Source: Phytoseiulus persimilis (Eukaryota; Arthropoda; Arachnida; Mesostigmata; Phytoseiidae). From it: a stretch of DNA of 64,000 nt. The stretch's first letter is position 1, and each line of letters starts with the position of its first letter. The stretch lies in assembly GCA_037576195.1 (NCBI GenBank), contig CM075101.1, positions 44,516,001 to 44,580,000 of the forward strand, written 5' to 3'. Below, piece by piece: positions 45,329-58,462 of this stretch. The position numbers and the translations under genes are program-made. The notes under the pieces are model-generated. The model did not search any database, was not told the DNA's origin, and saw only the letters and a program-made list of their open reading frames with translations.

Positions 45329-48300
45329 CTGGAAAACAGATTGAGCTCGGTTATCCTCAACCTCCGTAGGTCGACTCACAGAGTTTCAATCGCAGCGAAC
45401 TCGAAATCGGAATGTAAGCTGAAGAGTGTAAGCTGAAACTATGGTCGGGCTGAGATTTTCGAGATGCCTCACGGAGCGGAATCTGCCCTCTGTTTGTCCC
45501 CGTGGCAGGCCAACGGGAGCTTCTCCCACTGGAACAGCAGGTACCGCTAGAACGAACGATTCCTGCGGGAGCTGATGGACCTCGAGACTTATGCATGATT
45601 GAGAGAGAGCGTGAAAGAAGAAGATGCCGAAGCAGTCATTCTAAACGGGAATCGACCGAGGAGTCGCTGACAAGATCATTCCGAGAGACTCAGAACTCCG
45701 GTACTCATATAAAGTTCTGATAGAAGTCTGGTTCCAGGAGTTCAACCTGAACTTCGACAGCGAATCGTTCAATGCTTTTGTCTGCAAACTAGGAGGAGCA
45801 GATATGCATGGAACTGATGCCTGAAGCGCTCGATGTCGATCTGGAGTGAACTACTGTGCAGCATGGCTAGTAGAAATACTCTGGCCACTAAGAAGCGATC
45901 TTCGTAAGAGCTCAGAAAAGTACTCGGTTTTCGGAGTGCTGTTGAACGGTTAGCCAAGAGGTCGACGATACCCAGATTGAAGATTCATTGAGGCCAGTGA
46001 CTGGTTGCGCCTCCTGAAACTGACCAGAATTGCTCCGGAGCTTTGATCTTCAGACTGGATCACACTACCTCGAACCATTAACCGTCTTCTCAAGATTATG
46101 TCACTTGGCACCGGAGCCGGGAAGTTGTGAAAAGGGAGAGAGTAGTGGGAGGGACGTCGAAGATGAATCCATAGTTCTGAATGGTCACGGCATAAATCGA
46201 GCTTTCCCATGCGTTCGGAAATTTTAAGACAACGGCACTCGTTCCAAGTGAGGCTCCAAACATTGGATGTTTCCATTTCCAGAACTGGACAGTTCGTGAA
46301 AGCATGTGCTCCGCGAAGCAGTCCAGTCCTCGACATCGATTCCTGGCTATGGTTCGTTCCTTTGGTTTACCTTGTTTGTTCCATCTGTTTGTCCACTGTT
46401 CCCGCCGACGTGATTGTGCTGCTGGGCGTCATGCGCACCCTGGTCTACTTGATCGCAGTTTGTGTGTCGGCCAAGGCCTCCGTGCGGTCTCCGTCGCCAA
46501 CAACATAACAAACTGTGGAGCAAGCCGCGTTTACGGGGTTTTGGCGCTGGAACAGAGGAGAAATGTTGTTACACCACTCGATAGAATAAGGAAAAGGGTA
46601 TCAATAGGCGAAAATCAGCATCCAATGCACGGTCCCGTTTGTCTTGGATAACATCGAGGTTCATAGGAAGTTCAAGGAGCTTGGTCGAATCGCGTTCTCG
46701 CAATAATATATATCCTAGTAGGATGTGATAATCTGGCTGCTTAACGAGCCGGCCGCGTTCTCGACGGAACGGCTCACGCGCGAGGCTTTCCCTAGGCGTC
46801 ATATTCCTCCAACGAGACCGCTTTCCTCCGATATTCTAATGTTCCAAGACTTCTTTCATCGGATAAGAGAATCGGAACTTCGTAAGCCAGTAACAAAACT
46901 CTGGGCATCTAGAAGATCCAAATCAGCTTTGACCTCTTGATTTTTGTTCATGTTATGTTCCAAATGACTAACTCGGCGAATGCCGAGGCCCACAGCAGCT
47001 CCCACATAACAATTGGAGTGATGGATTTGGTCTGACACTCATCCGCTTCGAGAGCAGTTCCTCGCGTGGTCGTTTCCATGACCAACTTGATTATTTGCTG
47101 AGCACAGTTCCAACCGCAAATGTTAGTCTAGTAGCACAGAACATGTGAGCCTACTAATAAGGAAAAGCTTCCATGATTCGACGAGATCGTGAAAAACTCG
47201 AGCAGAAAAAAATCGAGATGACAGCCTCAGGATCAGAGCTCGTTGTTCCTCATGACCACTTCCCTTTCGGAGTCTTTCATTTTCGTGAGAGCGGATCTCT
47301 ATGAAAAATCCGCGACTGTGCCCCCGAGTTCTGTCTCGCTCGACCCCCCTCGAGTTCGAGGCAACGCAGCGTCTCTCTTCGGATCCTTTGTACTCAAGAA
47401 GTATCTCCCAATTTCATGCCGTCCCGAGCCAGACGATGGTTTCAGAGGGAAGCCGGAACGGGACTCCCTGAGATTGCGGAGCGAGACCCTCCATTGAACG
47501 AATACGGCGTGCAAGAGTAATTAAGGAGACGTGTCCGACATTCGTCTCGGGTTTCGCTCGTTCATCTGTCCATCTACTGCACTTCCAAACAGTCCACGAC
47601 AGCCAGTCGCGGCCGAGTGTGGAGGACCTCGTGGGGGAAGGCCATCCGTCTTTCGGTCGGGCCTTGCAGCCGCCCAGCGCGGAATAATTTGTCCACCGAA
47701 GCCATCCCCAATGGACCACGACACCTTCTGATCCTTTCGGAATACAACGCGTTCCTTCCTGGACATGACACATCGTGTCACACTGACGGCAGGCTTCAGT
47801 CCTCATACTCCACGTTCACAGCGGAGTCAATAGATATGACAAAGAGTGCAACGCGGTGGCAGTACGTGATGCCGTCGAGAGTTTCTTCCCTCACACCGGA
47901 GAGGAACATCCACCAGAATCGGAACGCTGCTCGAAGCTGGCTTTGCCGGGATCCCCGCATGGACCAAGGGGAAGAGAAATGAGGAGAACAATCTCCCTTC
48001 GAGCCGAGGTTCCGGTTTCGCCCGAACGATTCGATTCTGGTTTTGTACAGATCGCAGCGGCCGCTGCCGGAACCAAACCGAACGGAACCCAATTCCACTT
48101 TTCCTGACGCTCCGGCGAGAAGGGAGAAGAATAAGCAAGCCAAGGTCGTTCCGTTTTGTTCCACGCTGCCGCCAAACCATTACGCAGCCAGGAAGACCTT
48201 GCATATCTCGACTTCTCTTCCAACGACGGGCGGCTCTCAACCGCTCACAATATCACCCGCTGACTCACACAACCGCACCGATACGACGCGTCGCTCGCCC

Positions 48301-50133
48301 CAAAGTTTCCAGCATTTCATCGAACCGAAGATACTTCATGAACCGGCAGTTGCCGCTCCGAAACCACAGTAGTAACGAATGAAGGCTCGAGGAAGAACGT
48401 AAAACAAATCGTTGGACCGGCACTGCAAGTTCATCGCGTCTCAATGGAATCCCGAATTCACGAAGTGAGAGTGAATCTTGAGACGATAAGTTCATTATTC
48501 CCGACTCTGAGATCGAGACGTGGATGGGCAAACTATTATTTTCAAATATTCAGTCCCCAAGTTTGTGCCAGATAAGGAGAGCGTAACTTCCAGCCCCGCG
48601 GAAGGCGGCAAGCGAGTGATTTCCAGTCAAAACCTGGATCGGATGGGAAAACCGCGAGTTTCAGTCGGATGAATCAAATCAACAGTGGAGTCAACACTTA
48701 TATATCGGGTTATTGACGAGCGTCCGAGTTCCAGGTATCGTCGAACGGTTTCAGTCGATGTTATGGCTCCATCGTTATTGCTTTCGATCACCTGACCTGA
48801 TCCGTGTTGAGCCGGTCTTTCCCTCTGGACATCATTCCGTCGCTCCGACCTAAGCCGGAGAACTACGAAACGAGTCAGCTAGTTGACCGTCGGGACAAGC
48901 CGGTATGCTGTCAGTGAGCCATCTGGACGGCCACTAGGTCAGTGGACAAAAATCAATTGATTGCTCGTTGGAAAATAGGATAACCGCAGTGAGACATCGC
49001 TCTTTCCGGGGCCATGCGTCGGGATGTCCTTGGCCTGAAGAATTTCTCGTGATTGACATCGAGCGGATCTGAGCAAACGCTCAGTCGATTAGTCCAGAAT
49101 ACCCTGAAGTAATTTATCGGTATCGGCCGCCATCTTGTTCTACATGCTTCAATGACAAAGCAGTTGTGTTCATGGTGCACGTTATCTGCGTGCATAGATT
49201 CGCGACTCACACTCGGATCCCCCGGAATTCCTTCACTGATGACTTGCTCACCGATAACTCTGCGCTATGATAACCATCCGACGGAATCGAAGCCCGTCAC
49301 CGTAATCATTCAGCTGGGAATACGATGCGAATGGCGCAGCGAGCGAAAACGTCCGCGACGGATTCTGGGCTGGCTCTCAGTCGACTGCCAGTCCAGAAGT
49401 GCCCGACATGCGCGCTGCAGATTTTTTTCTATTTTAGTCCATCGCCAACTAGCTCCGGTCCGCACGTCCGTTACACATTGAGCCATTTTGGATGAACGTG
49501 TGGGCATATCGTCGAACTTCGTAAGGACAAGTACTTCGGAAGGACTAGACCGAACGCACGATGACATCTTACGCGTCCGGGTGCGGCGAACGCTTGCCAG
49601 AAGCGCTCGTTCTTGAGAAACCTTTCTTTCCAAACAGAAACGGAAACATATTTCTCGTGAATTTCGGAGAGCGATCAAATCGAGCCCAAATTAGAATGAC
49701 ACGCAGTGGAGACCATGAGAAACAGCGACCTTTGGCTCCATGGAATGGCTCTGTATCGACGAATTTTGTCAATCGGTGGAAGTAGAAAACATTGGAGCTA
49801 TATGTTCCAACAACTAACACGATACGTGTCACGGTCCCGAAGAAAATCACGAGCTCGGGCATCGGAACTGACACAGATTACCGAGTCGATCGGTTCGAGA
49901 GACGGAAGATGTGCGGAGACTCAGAGCGCTGAAGAACGCATCCCGTTGCTGACATCTGTTCAGCTTAGCAGCTCAGCAGGAGAAACGCTGAATGAGACCG
50001 AATTTACCGGAAAACAGCTCGCGCGTACCCGCGCCGGAAGCCCGGTGTTCCATACTCGGGAAACGGCCTCTTCGGTCTGAATCAAGAGCCAACCGCAGAT
50101 GAAGGTCCCCCGATAGGCTCCTTGACCAGACAT
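45329..50133. other. No firm gene; missing 5' end of the CTD phosphatase expected here
   Basis: The phosphatase must start upstream of 45328. Minus-strand frames at 46802-46569 and 46305-46096 read somewhat like protein but were not connected. A plus-strand hydrophobic frame at 46340-46480 lacks splice support. GGCCGC-rich sequence lies near 48060. Confidence 0.3.
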
Positions 50134-50427
50134 GTATTTCCGTATTACGGCGTCACGGAAAATATTCCTGCCCAGATTTATGAATGCATGACTTATCTTC
50201 CCGAACTTTGCGATATTGAATATGTTTCCCATTGCGCAGCCGTGATCATCGGATGCCCAAATGCATCGGCGAAGTCATTTGAATGACTCATGCATGAAGC
50301 ATCATATTTTCATATGAGTTTCCTTTCCCGTAATTCCGTATCACGGAAACCATTTTCCGTATTACGGAAATCATTCACCGTAACGCCTTAACACGGCGTA
50401 ATTCCGTAATCCGTGATACGGAAATAC
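50134..50427. mobile_element. Foldback element built from CCGTATTACGG palindromes
   Basis: Begins GTATTTCCGTATTACGG and ends with the near-exact inverse (CCGTGATACGGAAATAC), about 294 bp apart. The right arm (50329-50427) holds at least four more short palindromes of the form TTCCGTATNACGGAA; the middle (50165-50325) is unrelated AT-rich sequence. No transposase and no convincing target duplication, so the family is unassigned. Confidence 0.55.
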
Positions 50428-53400
50428 ACGTCTCTCCTTGACGCGACATTCCGCTGGGCAGCCGAAACTCCCGCGGGAAGAAATGACCTCTTTGTTTCTG
50501 ATCTCAGCGATGAGACCAAGGAGCTGGAACTGCTGAAGATCGAGACAATGGTCAGATGAGCGTGCTCGGGCATCGGGGGAGAGAACGGTATTGTGCAAGG
50601 AGAACTGTGAGAAGCTCTGCTCCAACGGATGCTCATGGAATGATTTGAACCGTCGTAGAGCATTCGAGACGAGGCGGGTCACTTGGATTACTCTCCGAAA
50701 GCCCGTCGCGCCTCTTCGAGTGAGCTGATCTACCCGCGGCATCGTCCCGTGACAAAGGACAAAGAGATCGACGAGGTTAATGCCGCTAATATTTCGCCTA
50801 TTGTAATTCGACGTTTCGGGCTCGAAGGCGAACGAGAGAGGAATCGCCGGGAGGAAAACGAGAACGCCCCGCGATCACTGATTGAGAGGATTAGGGTTTG
50901 ACTTGGATAGATAATTTTTCCGCGCCTCAGTTCAAGCTATTGCGACAAGCCACGAATCCTCCTCCGCGTTGCAAGAGTCGGTGCCGTTTTTTTCCTCGCC
51001 ATCGAGGCAGAATAGCTGTCTCTGATCCACGAAGAGTTCAATCCGGAAATTGGGAGAACCAATGGTTTGGAGAGAGGCTTCAATCTCTTTGGAGAGGTTC
51101 GTTCCATCGTGGAGACGCAACACGGATCGAAGTTGAGTTCTGAGGTCAAGAGCGGAGACGATCACGAAACCTCACTTGGACTCTCACGCTCGAATACGCG
51201 ACTGAAATCGTTCACCAAGAAGCCTCTAACGGAGAACTCCTCTGAGGAGCTCTCTCGGCGGAATGGAGCAGCAGCTCTTTTGGTCTCACTTACAGGGAGA
51301 AGATCGAGGTTCTGAAAATCGTCGTTCCTCTCAACACATCCCTCAAATCTCTGTTTCCTCCCCCGACTCCCCCGGCCAAGTGCTAGGTCATTGAGAACCC
51401 AGAGTGAGTGGGGAGAAGCGAAAGAGGAAGACTCACTTCCGTGCGATATCTCAAGTACTGGCGTTTCTCTGTGGAGGATAACTTTCACGCCTTCTTGTTA
51501 ATAACCTTTGTTATTCGAGCTGTCCTATCTGTGACTCAAGAAGAGCGAGCGAGTGTCGAGAACGGTGATTCATCCACTGATCTCTCAGCTACCGTGTTTC
51601 TTGCTCTTATTCTCTGGGCTTCCAATTTGAAGCCGGAGGTCCAGTCACAGAATCCTTTTCCCAAAGCGAGGGGGTGTCCGTTACGAGTAAAAATTATGCA
51701 TCGATCGACAAGCCTTCAGCCCAAACACGGAAGCTTTGCTCTTTGTCTAACGTCGGACGTTCAGACGGAGTCGGTGAACGCAATAAGTATGGAGCTTAGG
51801 TGTGAAAGCAGCACTTCCCCACTTCGTGAGGGAAATCTTATGGCCTGTGGACACTCGATCGGGTCTCGATCAGGGAATTCCGAATAGCTGACTCCATATC
51901 TCTCAACGTTCATATCAAATTCGTACCTCTCGGTCCTCTAAGGAGCGCGGGAACGGTTAAGCGAAACCGATCAAACAATTCATTCACGCGTTTCGAAATA
52001 TTCAACCATGGAATAATCACCACAAGAACCTCATGGCGGTTCCATAGAAACCGCCAGATAAACCCGTCGATGGTTTCAAGTGCTGCTAGGTCTGATTCAT
52101 AAGATCCTAGCGAGGACGCACATCTCAAAATCCCACAGAGCATTCTGGATCGTTCCCGAGAATGATTGTGATGGAGTCTCCGGATATGCCGTCCTGGTGT
52201 TGAAATCATCAACGGATTCCGCAGTTGAACGTTCGGGCATGTGACGTTTCTGACATAATGGCGCACCTTCCCCAAGCCCCGAACATACGGACGCCTGATA
52301 TCGTTACGGAGCTTGAGCTTGTCAGCAATCAATGGAGAATGAGACAACAGACAGCTGACAGGCTTGATTTGATGGAATGGAAAGACTCCACGTCACGCTA
52401 CTGTTTACGCCGTTTTGTTTAACCAAACGAGCGAGTGAGTGACAAAACTGCATCGCCAACCAGCCAGTTGCCTGTCTGGCCAGTCGACCGAGCGACGAAA
52501 CGAGAGTTTAACCGAGTTATTGACTCAGAAACCGAATGGACAAGTGGCTTCCTCAAACTTCCAGGCGGGGAACTATCAGTCTGCGCGACTGCCGCAGTTC
52601 TCAGCCGATTCGCGGACAGACGGACTTTTGACTCACTGCTGCCTGCGTGTCAATGAGAGAATCTGAGAAGGACTACAATGAGAGGCCGACGGAGGAGAAG
52701 ATGCGGTGTCCAACTCGCACGCTTGCTGGCGGCTAAACGGCCGGCCAACTAGAGACACCCTGACCTCGCTCAGAGATCTGCGCCGAGACTTGGTTCGTCC
52801 GTGGTTTCGTTGGCTTGCAACAGAGAGCGGCCGAACGGGCAAACAGGCGACAGATCGGACAGCCTGTTAGAGTGCCAAAATGTCGTACTAACAAGAAATG
52901 ATTTATCCCGGTGTCCAGATGTATGTACTGTACATGAATCAAATGGTTATCCTTGACCCAAGTAGAGGTTGAGCAGGACACCTCACCGGAGCTGTCAACC
53001 AACCCCAGAAAAGAGAATGTGTCGCAAGGAGTCAGAAATTTTCTCGGGTTATGTTCACAGAAACTCGCGGGAGGTTCTTCGGAAAGGAATTCCCGGATGG
53101 GCACTCAGCTATCACCGGTTCATGATCGGTCCTACACGAGGGCAGAAGACTTCCCTCGAAATACCCCGAGAGCAACGAGGGAGGATCGCCAAAACAGTTA
53201 TTCTATGAGAGAGACGAACTTTCCGTCGAACTCTAACGAAGGCCTCGCTGGCTCCGTCTGATTTCATTCCTTTTTCAATGAATTCCGTCGAGGCCGGATG
53301 CGGGTTGAGCGAGAGCTAGAATCCCGGGAAGGTGTACTGATAACATGTCCTGATCTACGACAACCGCTGAGAGTGAAAGTGAAAAACGTATGTGAGCACA

Positions 53401-53472
53401 AGGAGCACGTGACCAGAGGTTAACACGTATGTGAAGCTCCACTCCGTCAATTCCGTTTTTCGACGATTCCGA
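50428..53472. other. No gene recognised
   Basis: Minus-strand frames at 50742-50371 (running into the foldback element), 51165-50932 and 52347-51910 (145 codons) have protein-like stretches but no recognised domain or splice context. Confidence 0.3.
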
Positions 53473-53664
53473 TATTGGTGGCGCCGAGGACCAGCCTCAC
53501 GCCTTTGCTTTTATTGCCTCTTTGACATTGTTCTGGCAGTTCCTTGGCTTTTGATAGCGGTACGGGATCATATCGACTCCTGCGCTTCTTTAGTCGGCGC
53601 CACAAACTCTCAACACACTCAGCCGTGAGATTCGCTCGATGCACAATACTTTTATTGCTCAATG
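53473..53664 (-). repeat. Repeated AATAAA ... GGCGCC modules
   Basis: Two modules on the minus strand: AATAAA at 53656-53651 followed by TGTGGCGCCGAC near 53600, and AATAAA near 53513 followed by CGGCGCCACC near 53482. With the LTR-like sequence at 54.5 kb they share the same order of poly(A) signal then primer-site-like motif, suggesting nested or degenerate LTR ends. Confidence 0.3.
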
Positions 53665-54459
53665 GTCACCTGGTCAGCTAACCAAAATAGAGAGAGAGAG
53701 AAAGTGGTACTCCGCGACGGCATCACGAAGAGGGACACGACTGAAAAAACTTGAATACGTACCTTTTGTTGCGACCGTCGGTGGTGGGAACGTACTCAAT
53801 GCCTCCTCGTCCCTCTGCACCTGGGTTATCACTGCGCTGGGGTCCATCGGAACGGATCGAAGGAATCAAATGTCCGTCCCCCTGCGAAACTTCAATGTAG
53901 TTGACACTTCTGCCGACAGCCCGGCTGCCCGTTTTGTCAGGCTATGTCTAGCTTACCACCGCCGCCACATACTGCTCGAATTGTCCGTGGTGGTGGTCAG
54001 GTAGTGATTAACAGTTGTTCCATTCCGTCTTGGCCGAGCGCTGGCTGGGTGTCCCCTTTTCGTACGTGTTCACGCGTCAGCGTGTGAGTTAGAAACAGAA
54101 GAGCACGGGAGGACGATGTTCTGGTAACTGGTGGTAAGGTTGGCTGCTCGCCTGTCTGCCTGTCCTCGAAGGTTTCTGGTTGCTCTATCACCCCTACTAG
54201 ACATTCGATGGGGCCTCACTCGGTCCGAGCGGTCAGCTCATGGCGGCAGCTACACTCGACGACGGCAATACCAATGCAAAACGGCGACAGTGCGCGCTCT
54301 ACGCCTTATTATTATTCACAGTTCCACAAACCAGGAGTAACTGCACGATGAAGATCGACCACAACAGCAAGTTACACACACACTCAACGTAAACAACAGC
54401 ACAAAGTCGCTCTACGTTCGAGCAACGGCGCAGTGATACATAGAAACTGGGATCTAGCT

Positions 54460-54842
54460 TACCGCGGGTGGGGCGCCAAATTTGAAAACAGCTGGTCCAG
54501 AGTGGTCGAGATCTCAGCTGGTTCTGGCAGCACTAGTGGAGTCGGTGGTCCGGCTCGTTCCTTTGGCTTCGCTGGCGAACGAGCTGGCAAGTGATCGGTC
54601 GTTACGTTCACTTCCGAACGAGGTTTATTGCGTTCCTTGGATGTATCTTCATATCTAAATGAGCTCTTATCCTAACGGTTTTCATCGAACTGCAATTGAG
54701 TTTCGAGGCACCAACTGTGTGCCTCCGAACCTGTGGGAGAGATGATGAAGGTGAAACTGCGCGAATATAGCACGGACGTTCGGATCGAACCGAACAGGGG
54801 CCGTTAACTCCCTGATATTTCTTTTCTGTACGACACACTGCC
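54460..54842 (-). mobile_element. LTR-like sequence with primer-binding-site-like end
   Basis: Read on the minus strand it has, in order, a TATA-like CTATATTC near 54770, AATAAA at 54629-54624, and then TTGGCGCCCCACC at 54479-54467. That is the order U3 promoter, poly(A) signal, U5, and a TGGCGCC-type primer binding site used by Ty3 and BEL/Pao elements. Clear TG...CA ends, gag and pol are not seen, so this may be a solo or decayed LTR. Confidence 0.4.
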
Positions 54843-55781
54843 GCTGTCCAATGCCCAGTGTATGATCATCAGTACATGTGTCAAGTGCTAGATTGAGCTC
54901 CGATCGTCCCTATGAGATCTCGGGGGATGGAATGTCTCTTGCGGTGTTCTCGTGAAATCGCTTTCTCTGTGAGTTGAAGTGTTGAGGCCTTCTCCTCGAC
55001 TGATGCGGATGACGGTCATCCAGGCGATTTAGAAGAATCAATGCCAATTGTCGGTCAACCAGATTGTTGCTCATTCACCGAGTCTACGATGAGATGATAT
55101 CCAAAGGTTCTCCGAGAAATGTTCGATGTTCTCTCAAGGCTGGGAAGAACGCAAGTCGCGTCCGGAAAAACTGTCCTTTGCCCCGCCGGGGGGCAGCCGG
55201 AATTTCCTATGAAGTTTGTGTGGAATAATTACACCGATACGATTGTTGCACGATGAACTGCATTCGAGGTGTTGTTCATTTTCTCGGATGTCGAACCTCT
55301 GCGAAGTGAGCCGGGACGGTCACTCGATTTGTCTCGCCTGGTACTCCAATCAATACCCGTCGTACGCGATATGAGCGTTTCTCATGACACTGCTCTTATC
55401 CCGGCACCTCCGTGACCGGTTCTGATCGCCTGCCACCCTCAAAGTTGATTTTCGTGAAGTACGCTCCGCTTTGAACTTCCGGAGAGCGTTGAAACCGACA
55501 ATGTCTCGAAAACACCTACCACGTCGAGCGGTTTTGTAGACCGGGAAGGCCGCGCGATCGAGAGTCGCCCTCGACTAATTATTGTGTGGTATAATATTAT
55601 TGAGAATCCTGTTCCTGCGGATGTTGATACCCTGGTGATATCGGAATTCCCATCACAGAAATGAATGTGCACTCTGATGAGCGTCCGAACACATGCACTG
55701 ATGAATTCGAAATCTACCCTGGACTCCTGCAGTTAGAGATCCTTTTTTTCTGATTTCTTCCACAAAACCGCAACAGACGAG

Positions 55782-55874
55782 ATCGCTATCTGATGAGCTC
55801 GTTTTCTGACACGTTCGTTATCTGATGCGTTTTTTTGAGGAAAATTCGGAAAAAAGAGGTTCGTTATCTGCGGT
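55782..55874. repeat. Three spaced TCG(C/T)TATCTG copies upstream of tRNA-Val
   Basis: GATCGCTATCTGATG, GTTCGTTATCTGATG and GTTCGTTATCTGCGG recur at 30-45 bp intervals just beyond the 3' side of the tRNA gene. Function unknown. Confidence 0.5.
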
Positions 55875-55894
55875 ATCCCGGGTTAATCAAAGTT

Positions 55895-55898
55895 AAAA
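55895..55898 (-). terminator. Pol III terminator of tRNA-Val
   Basis: TTTT on the minus strand begins 5 nt after the mature 3' end of the tRNA. Confidence 0.8.
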
Positions 55899-55903
55899 TT
55901 GAT

Positions 55904-55975
55904 GTTCCTGCCAGGGCTCGAACCTGGGACCTTCCGCGTGTTAGGCGGATGTGATAACCACTACACCACAGGAAC
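55904..55975 (-). tRNA. tRNA-Val (anticodon AAC)
   Basis: The minus strand folds into a full cloverleaf of 72 nt: 7-bp acceptor stem GTTCCTG/CAGGAAC, D arm with the A box (TGGTGTAGTGG), anticodon stem TCCGC/GCGGA with loop CTAACAC (anticodon AAC), and a T arm with the B box GGTTCGAGCCC. No intron. A four-T terminator follows. Nothing suggests a pseudogene. Confidence 0.96.
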
Positions 55976-56656
55976 CACAATAACAGACGCGCCAGGCAGC
56001 TTGCACATCGTTTCTCGGATAACCGAACTGGAGATTCTCAGTCACACTCTCATCATTTCCTGCGTTCAGTGTCGCGCGCGAGACACATTTATCTCATGAT
56101 CCTCCATTCTGAGGAGGGAAGCACGAATCATATGTGTTTCGTACTCTGGAGTTCGTTTCTGGAAGGGGAGCGGGCCATCTTCAGCGAGAACCTTCGCACC
56201 AAATGGACGAGTTACTAGAGCCCAGGTATCACGGAAGATGCCGTCTGTCCAAACGAGGGATAGTCGGCGCTTTGCATGGACTCAGCGGACCTCCGCAAAG
56301 GTTCTTGGCTCATTTGCAATGACAGAGTGTCGAGACGTTAGCACGGCCCCCCGTGTTTCGGGAGACTTCCCAGACTCTCATCGTGTGTCCCGAATTCCGG
56401 GGACCCCGGGAATATCAGCGTCCTGTAATTCAAAGATTCGGAACTTTGATTGAATATAACCGAGACCATTCCTTTTGCTGGTCAGTTCCTGATACTGCTT
56501 TCCCGTGGATAAAGTTCGCTCAATTCCTGGCATTCGGTTTGCTCTCCTCCCATACTGAGCTCTACTGGCTCCATGCGTCGGATCGCAACCCTCAAAGTTT
56601 GCAAGGTGATCACGTCTATCCTGAACAATCATGTTTGACTGCTTGCTTGAATTGAG

Positions 56657-57307
56657 ATGTTGTCCACCTCAAGACAACGACTGACCGCCAGCGACCACAT
56701 CAGTCTAGAAATACGAGGACAACCCCCTCACTGGGCGCCAGGCATACCAGACTACAGAGTAGCCAACGAGTCCATACTGGGAGAGCTGGGATGGTACCTA
56801 TTGGGAGCTAGAGAAGCTCAAAGCAAACTCATACTCATGAAACGCATCCAACACATGCCAGATGTGAGATGGCCAAAACCTCTTTTGAAGATAATGTGCA
56901 TACTCGAAACTGAGAGCCACCAAAATTGAGTCAAGGAACACCAGTATAACATGCATAAGACTAACGCATCGAAAAGGGAGTTGAAGAAATGCGAGAGCAC
57001 AGCTGGAAGCACGACATGCTTCCGAATAAAGCCCAAGCCTATGCCGGAAGGAGAAATTCCCCCCCGGTACGAGGTCTTACCTCTGCGGCAATCGGAGGAG
57101 AATGCTCTACTAGTCCTAGCGAGAGCAGGCACACTGCCGACTAGGGTCGTTTTCGAACAACAGCGCAATAACACATACCCAAAATGTGGCACATACGAAG
57201 AGGCTGTGAAACACAAAATCTTCAAATGCAATGACGCACACTACACAGACTATGATTTTCTCAAAGCACTAGGCCTCACTCGGAGGAAATGCAAGACCCA
57301 TCGCTAG
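56657..57307 (+). mobile_element. Non-LTR (LINE) retrotransposon fragment, 3' end, broken
   Basis: Two adjacent open stretches (56657-56929 and 56951-57307) match the end of a LINE ORF2 in order. The first carries GELGWYLLGAREAQSKLI and RWPKPL, as found after the reverse-transcriptase domain. The second carries FRIKPKPMPE, ALLVLARAGTLPTR and a C-terminal cysteine/histidine motif (PKCG, H, then C) typical of tick and mite LINEs. A stop and a frame change separate them. The first cysteine of the terminal finger is replaced by tyrosine (TYPKCG). No reverse-transcriptase core or 5' part is present. It is a dead 5'-truncated copy. Confidence 0.65.
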
Positions 57308-58456
57308 TGTACAAGATGAAGCTTTCTGTCGATACGTGGGAAAAGGAGACTAAACGATCTGCAGGAGCACCTGAAATGAGAGCTTGACCCGTTCAGAATG
57401 AGAACTTCTCAGATCTCGAACCGAATCAAGATCAGTGAACCCATACCCGTACGATTCAGGGGCAGTTTCTTGCATTGGAATATCACAGCTTCTCGCGTGT
57501 TCTGACAGAGGGGCCGAGAGAAATCAGGGAGCCGTCTTCCTCACGTAGCAGTTACATCGTTCCCAAGAGTCTTAAAATGGCAGAGACTGACATCGAAACA
57601 ATATCCCGCGCCTCGAGTTAATCCCAGGACGGCTCACCTCAACGGCTCCTGGACAATCTGGCTCTTCAGCTCCAAACGTCCACTGAAAATGGGATTCTTG
57701 TCGGAAAACGTTTTCTTTATCAGTGCAATAACGAAACGAAGTCCCGCCGAGATCGCGAAGTTGATACTCTTTCGGCCCAATTCAAGTTCTTCGATTCATG
57801 CAACACTGAGTGTAACAGACCTCAGTCATCTTGTCCGTGATTTGTACACTTGCTCGTGACAAGCTGCACTTGATCGTTGGATCAAATAATGTTCTTTACC
57901 ATGGAAGAGAGAAAGAGAGAGGGAGGAGATCACTCTTGGAATTCATGGTTGTCTGGACGTTCGGAACTTGCTTTTTCAGAGATGGGAGGGAATCCTGAAT
58001 GCTTCGAAAGATACCAGCTACAAGGCTGTTGACGCCGACATGCTGGTCCAAAGCTCACCGATAAGCCCTCGAGCTATTGGTATGCGTCTTCTTACACATT
58101 TCCTGTCAATCCTTCCTCATAATCTCACCACAATCTATCCCATTGCGTTAGTGCGTACCCTCCCTAGCTACATGACAGCTCTCTGTCGGATCGACGACTT
58201 AGACGGAGGGTAACATTGCTTGGAATTTCACGCCCTGACTTACTCAGCATAATCCACCCAGTCATCTTTCGTCATTTTGCAGGAGCGACGCCTCAGTCGA
58301 TCCTCCTAAAGAGAGCTGACTTTCTTCTAACCAACACTCGCAAAAGCCAAAACGTCGAGTTTCGCGGAGAATGGAATTCGACTCTCACCAAAGTATAACG
58401 ACGCGGACTGGTACTTATTCCCCGATCAGATCTAAAATCCGCGATACTCGTATCCA
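57308..58456. other. No gene recognised
   Basis: Sequence between the LINE fragment and the FREM poly(A) signal. Only chance frames; it may include more decayed LINE 3' sequence. Confidence 0.35.
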
Positions 58457-58462
58457 TTTATT
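58457..58462 (-). terminator. Poly(A) signal of the FREM-like gene
   Basis: AATAAA on the minus strand about 410 nt after the stop. The 3' UTR (58463-58868) contains no other gene that I recognise. Confidence 0.5.

Noticed and set aside
46209..46508. Hydrophobic plus-strand frame resembling a membrane protein
   Set aside because: Lacks splice sites, promoter or poly(A) support, and the opposite strand is equally open.
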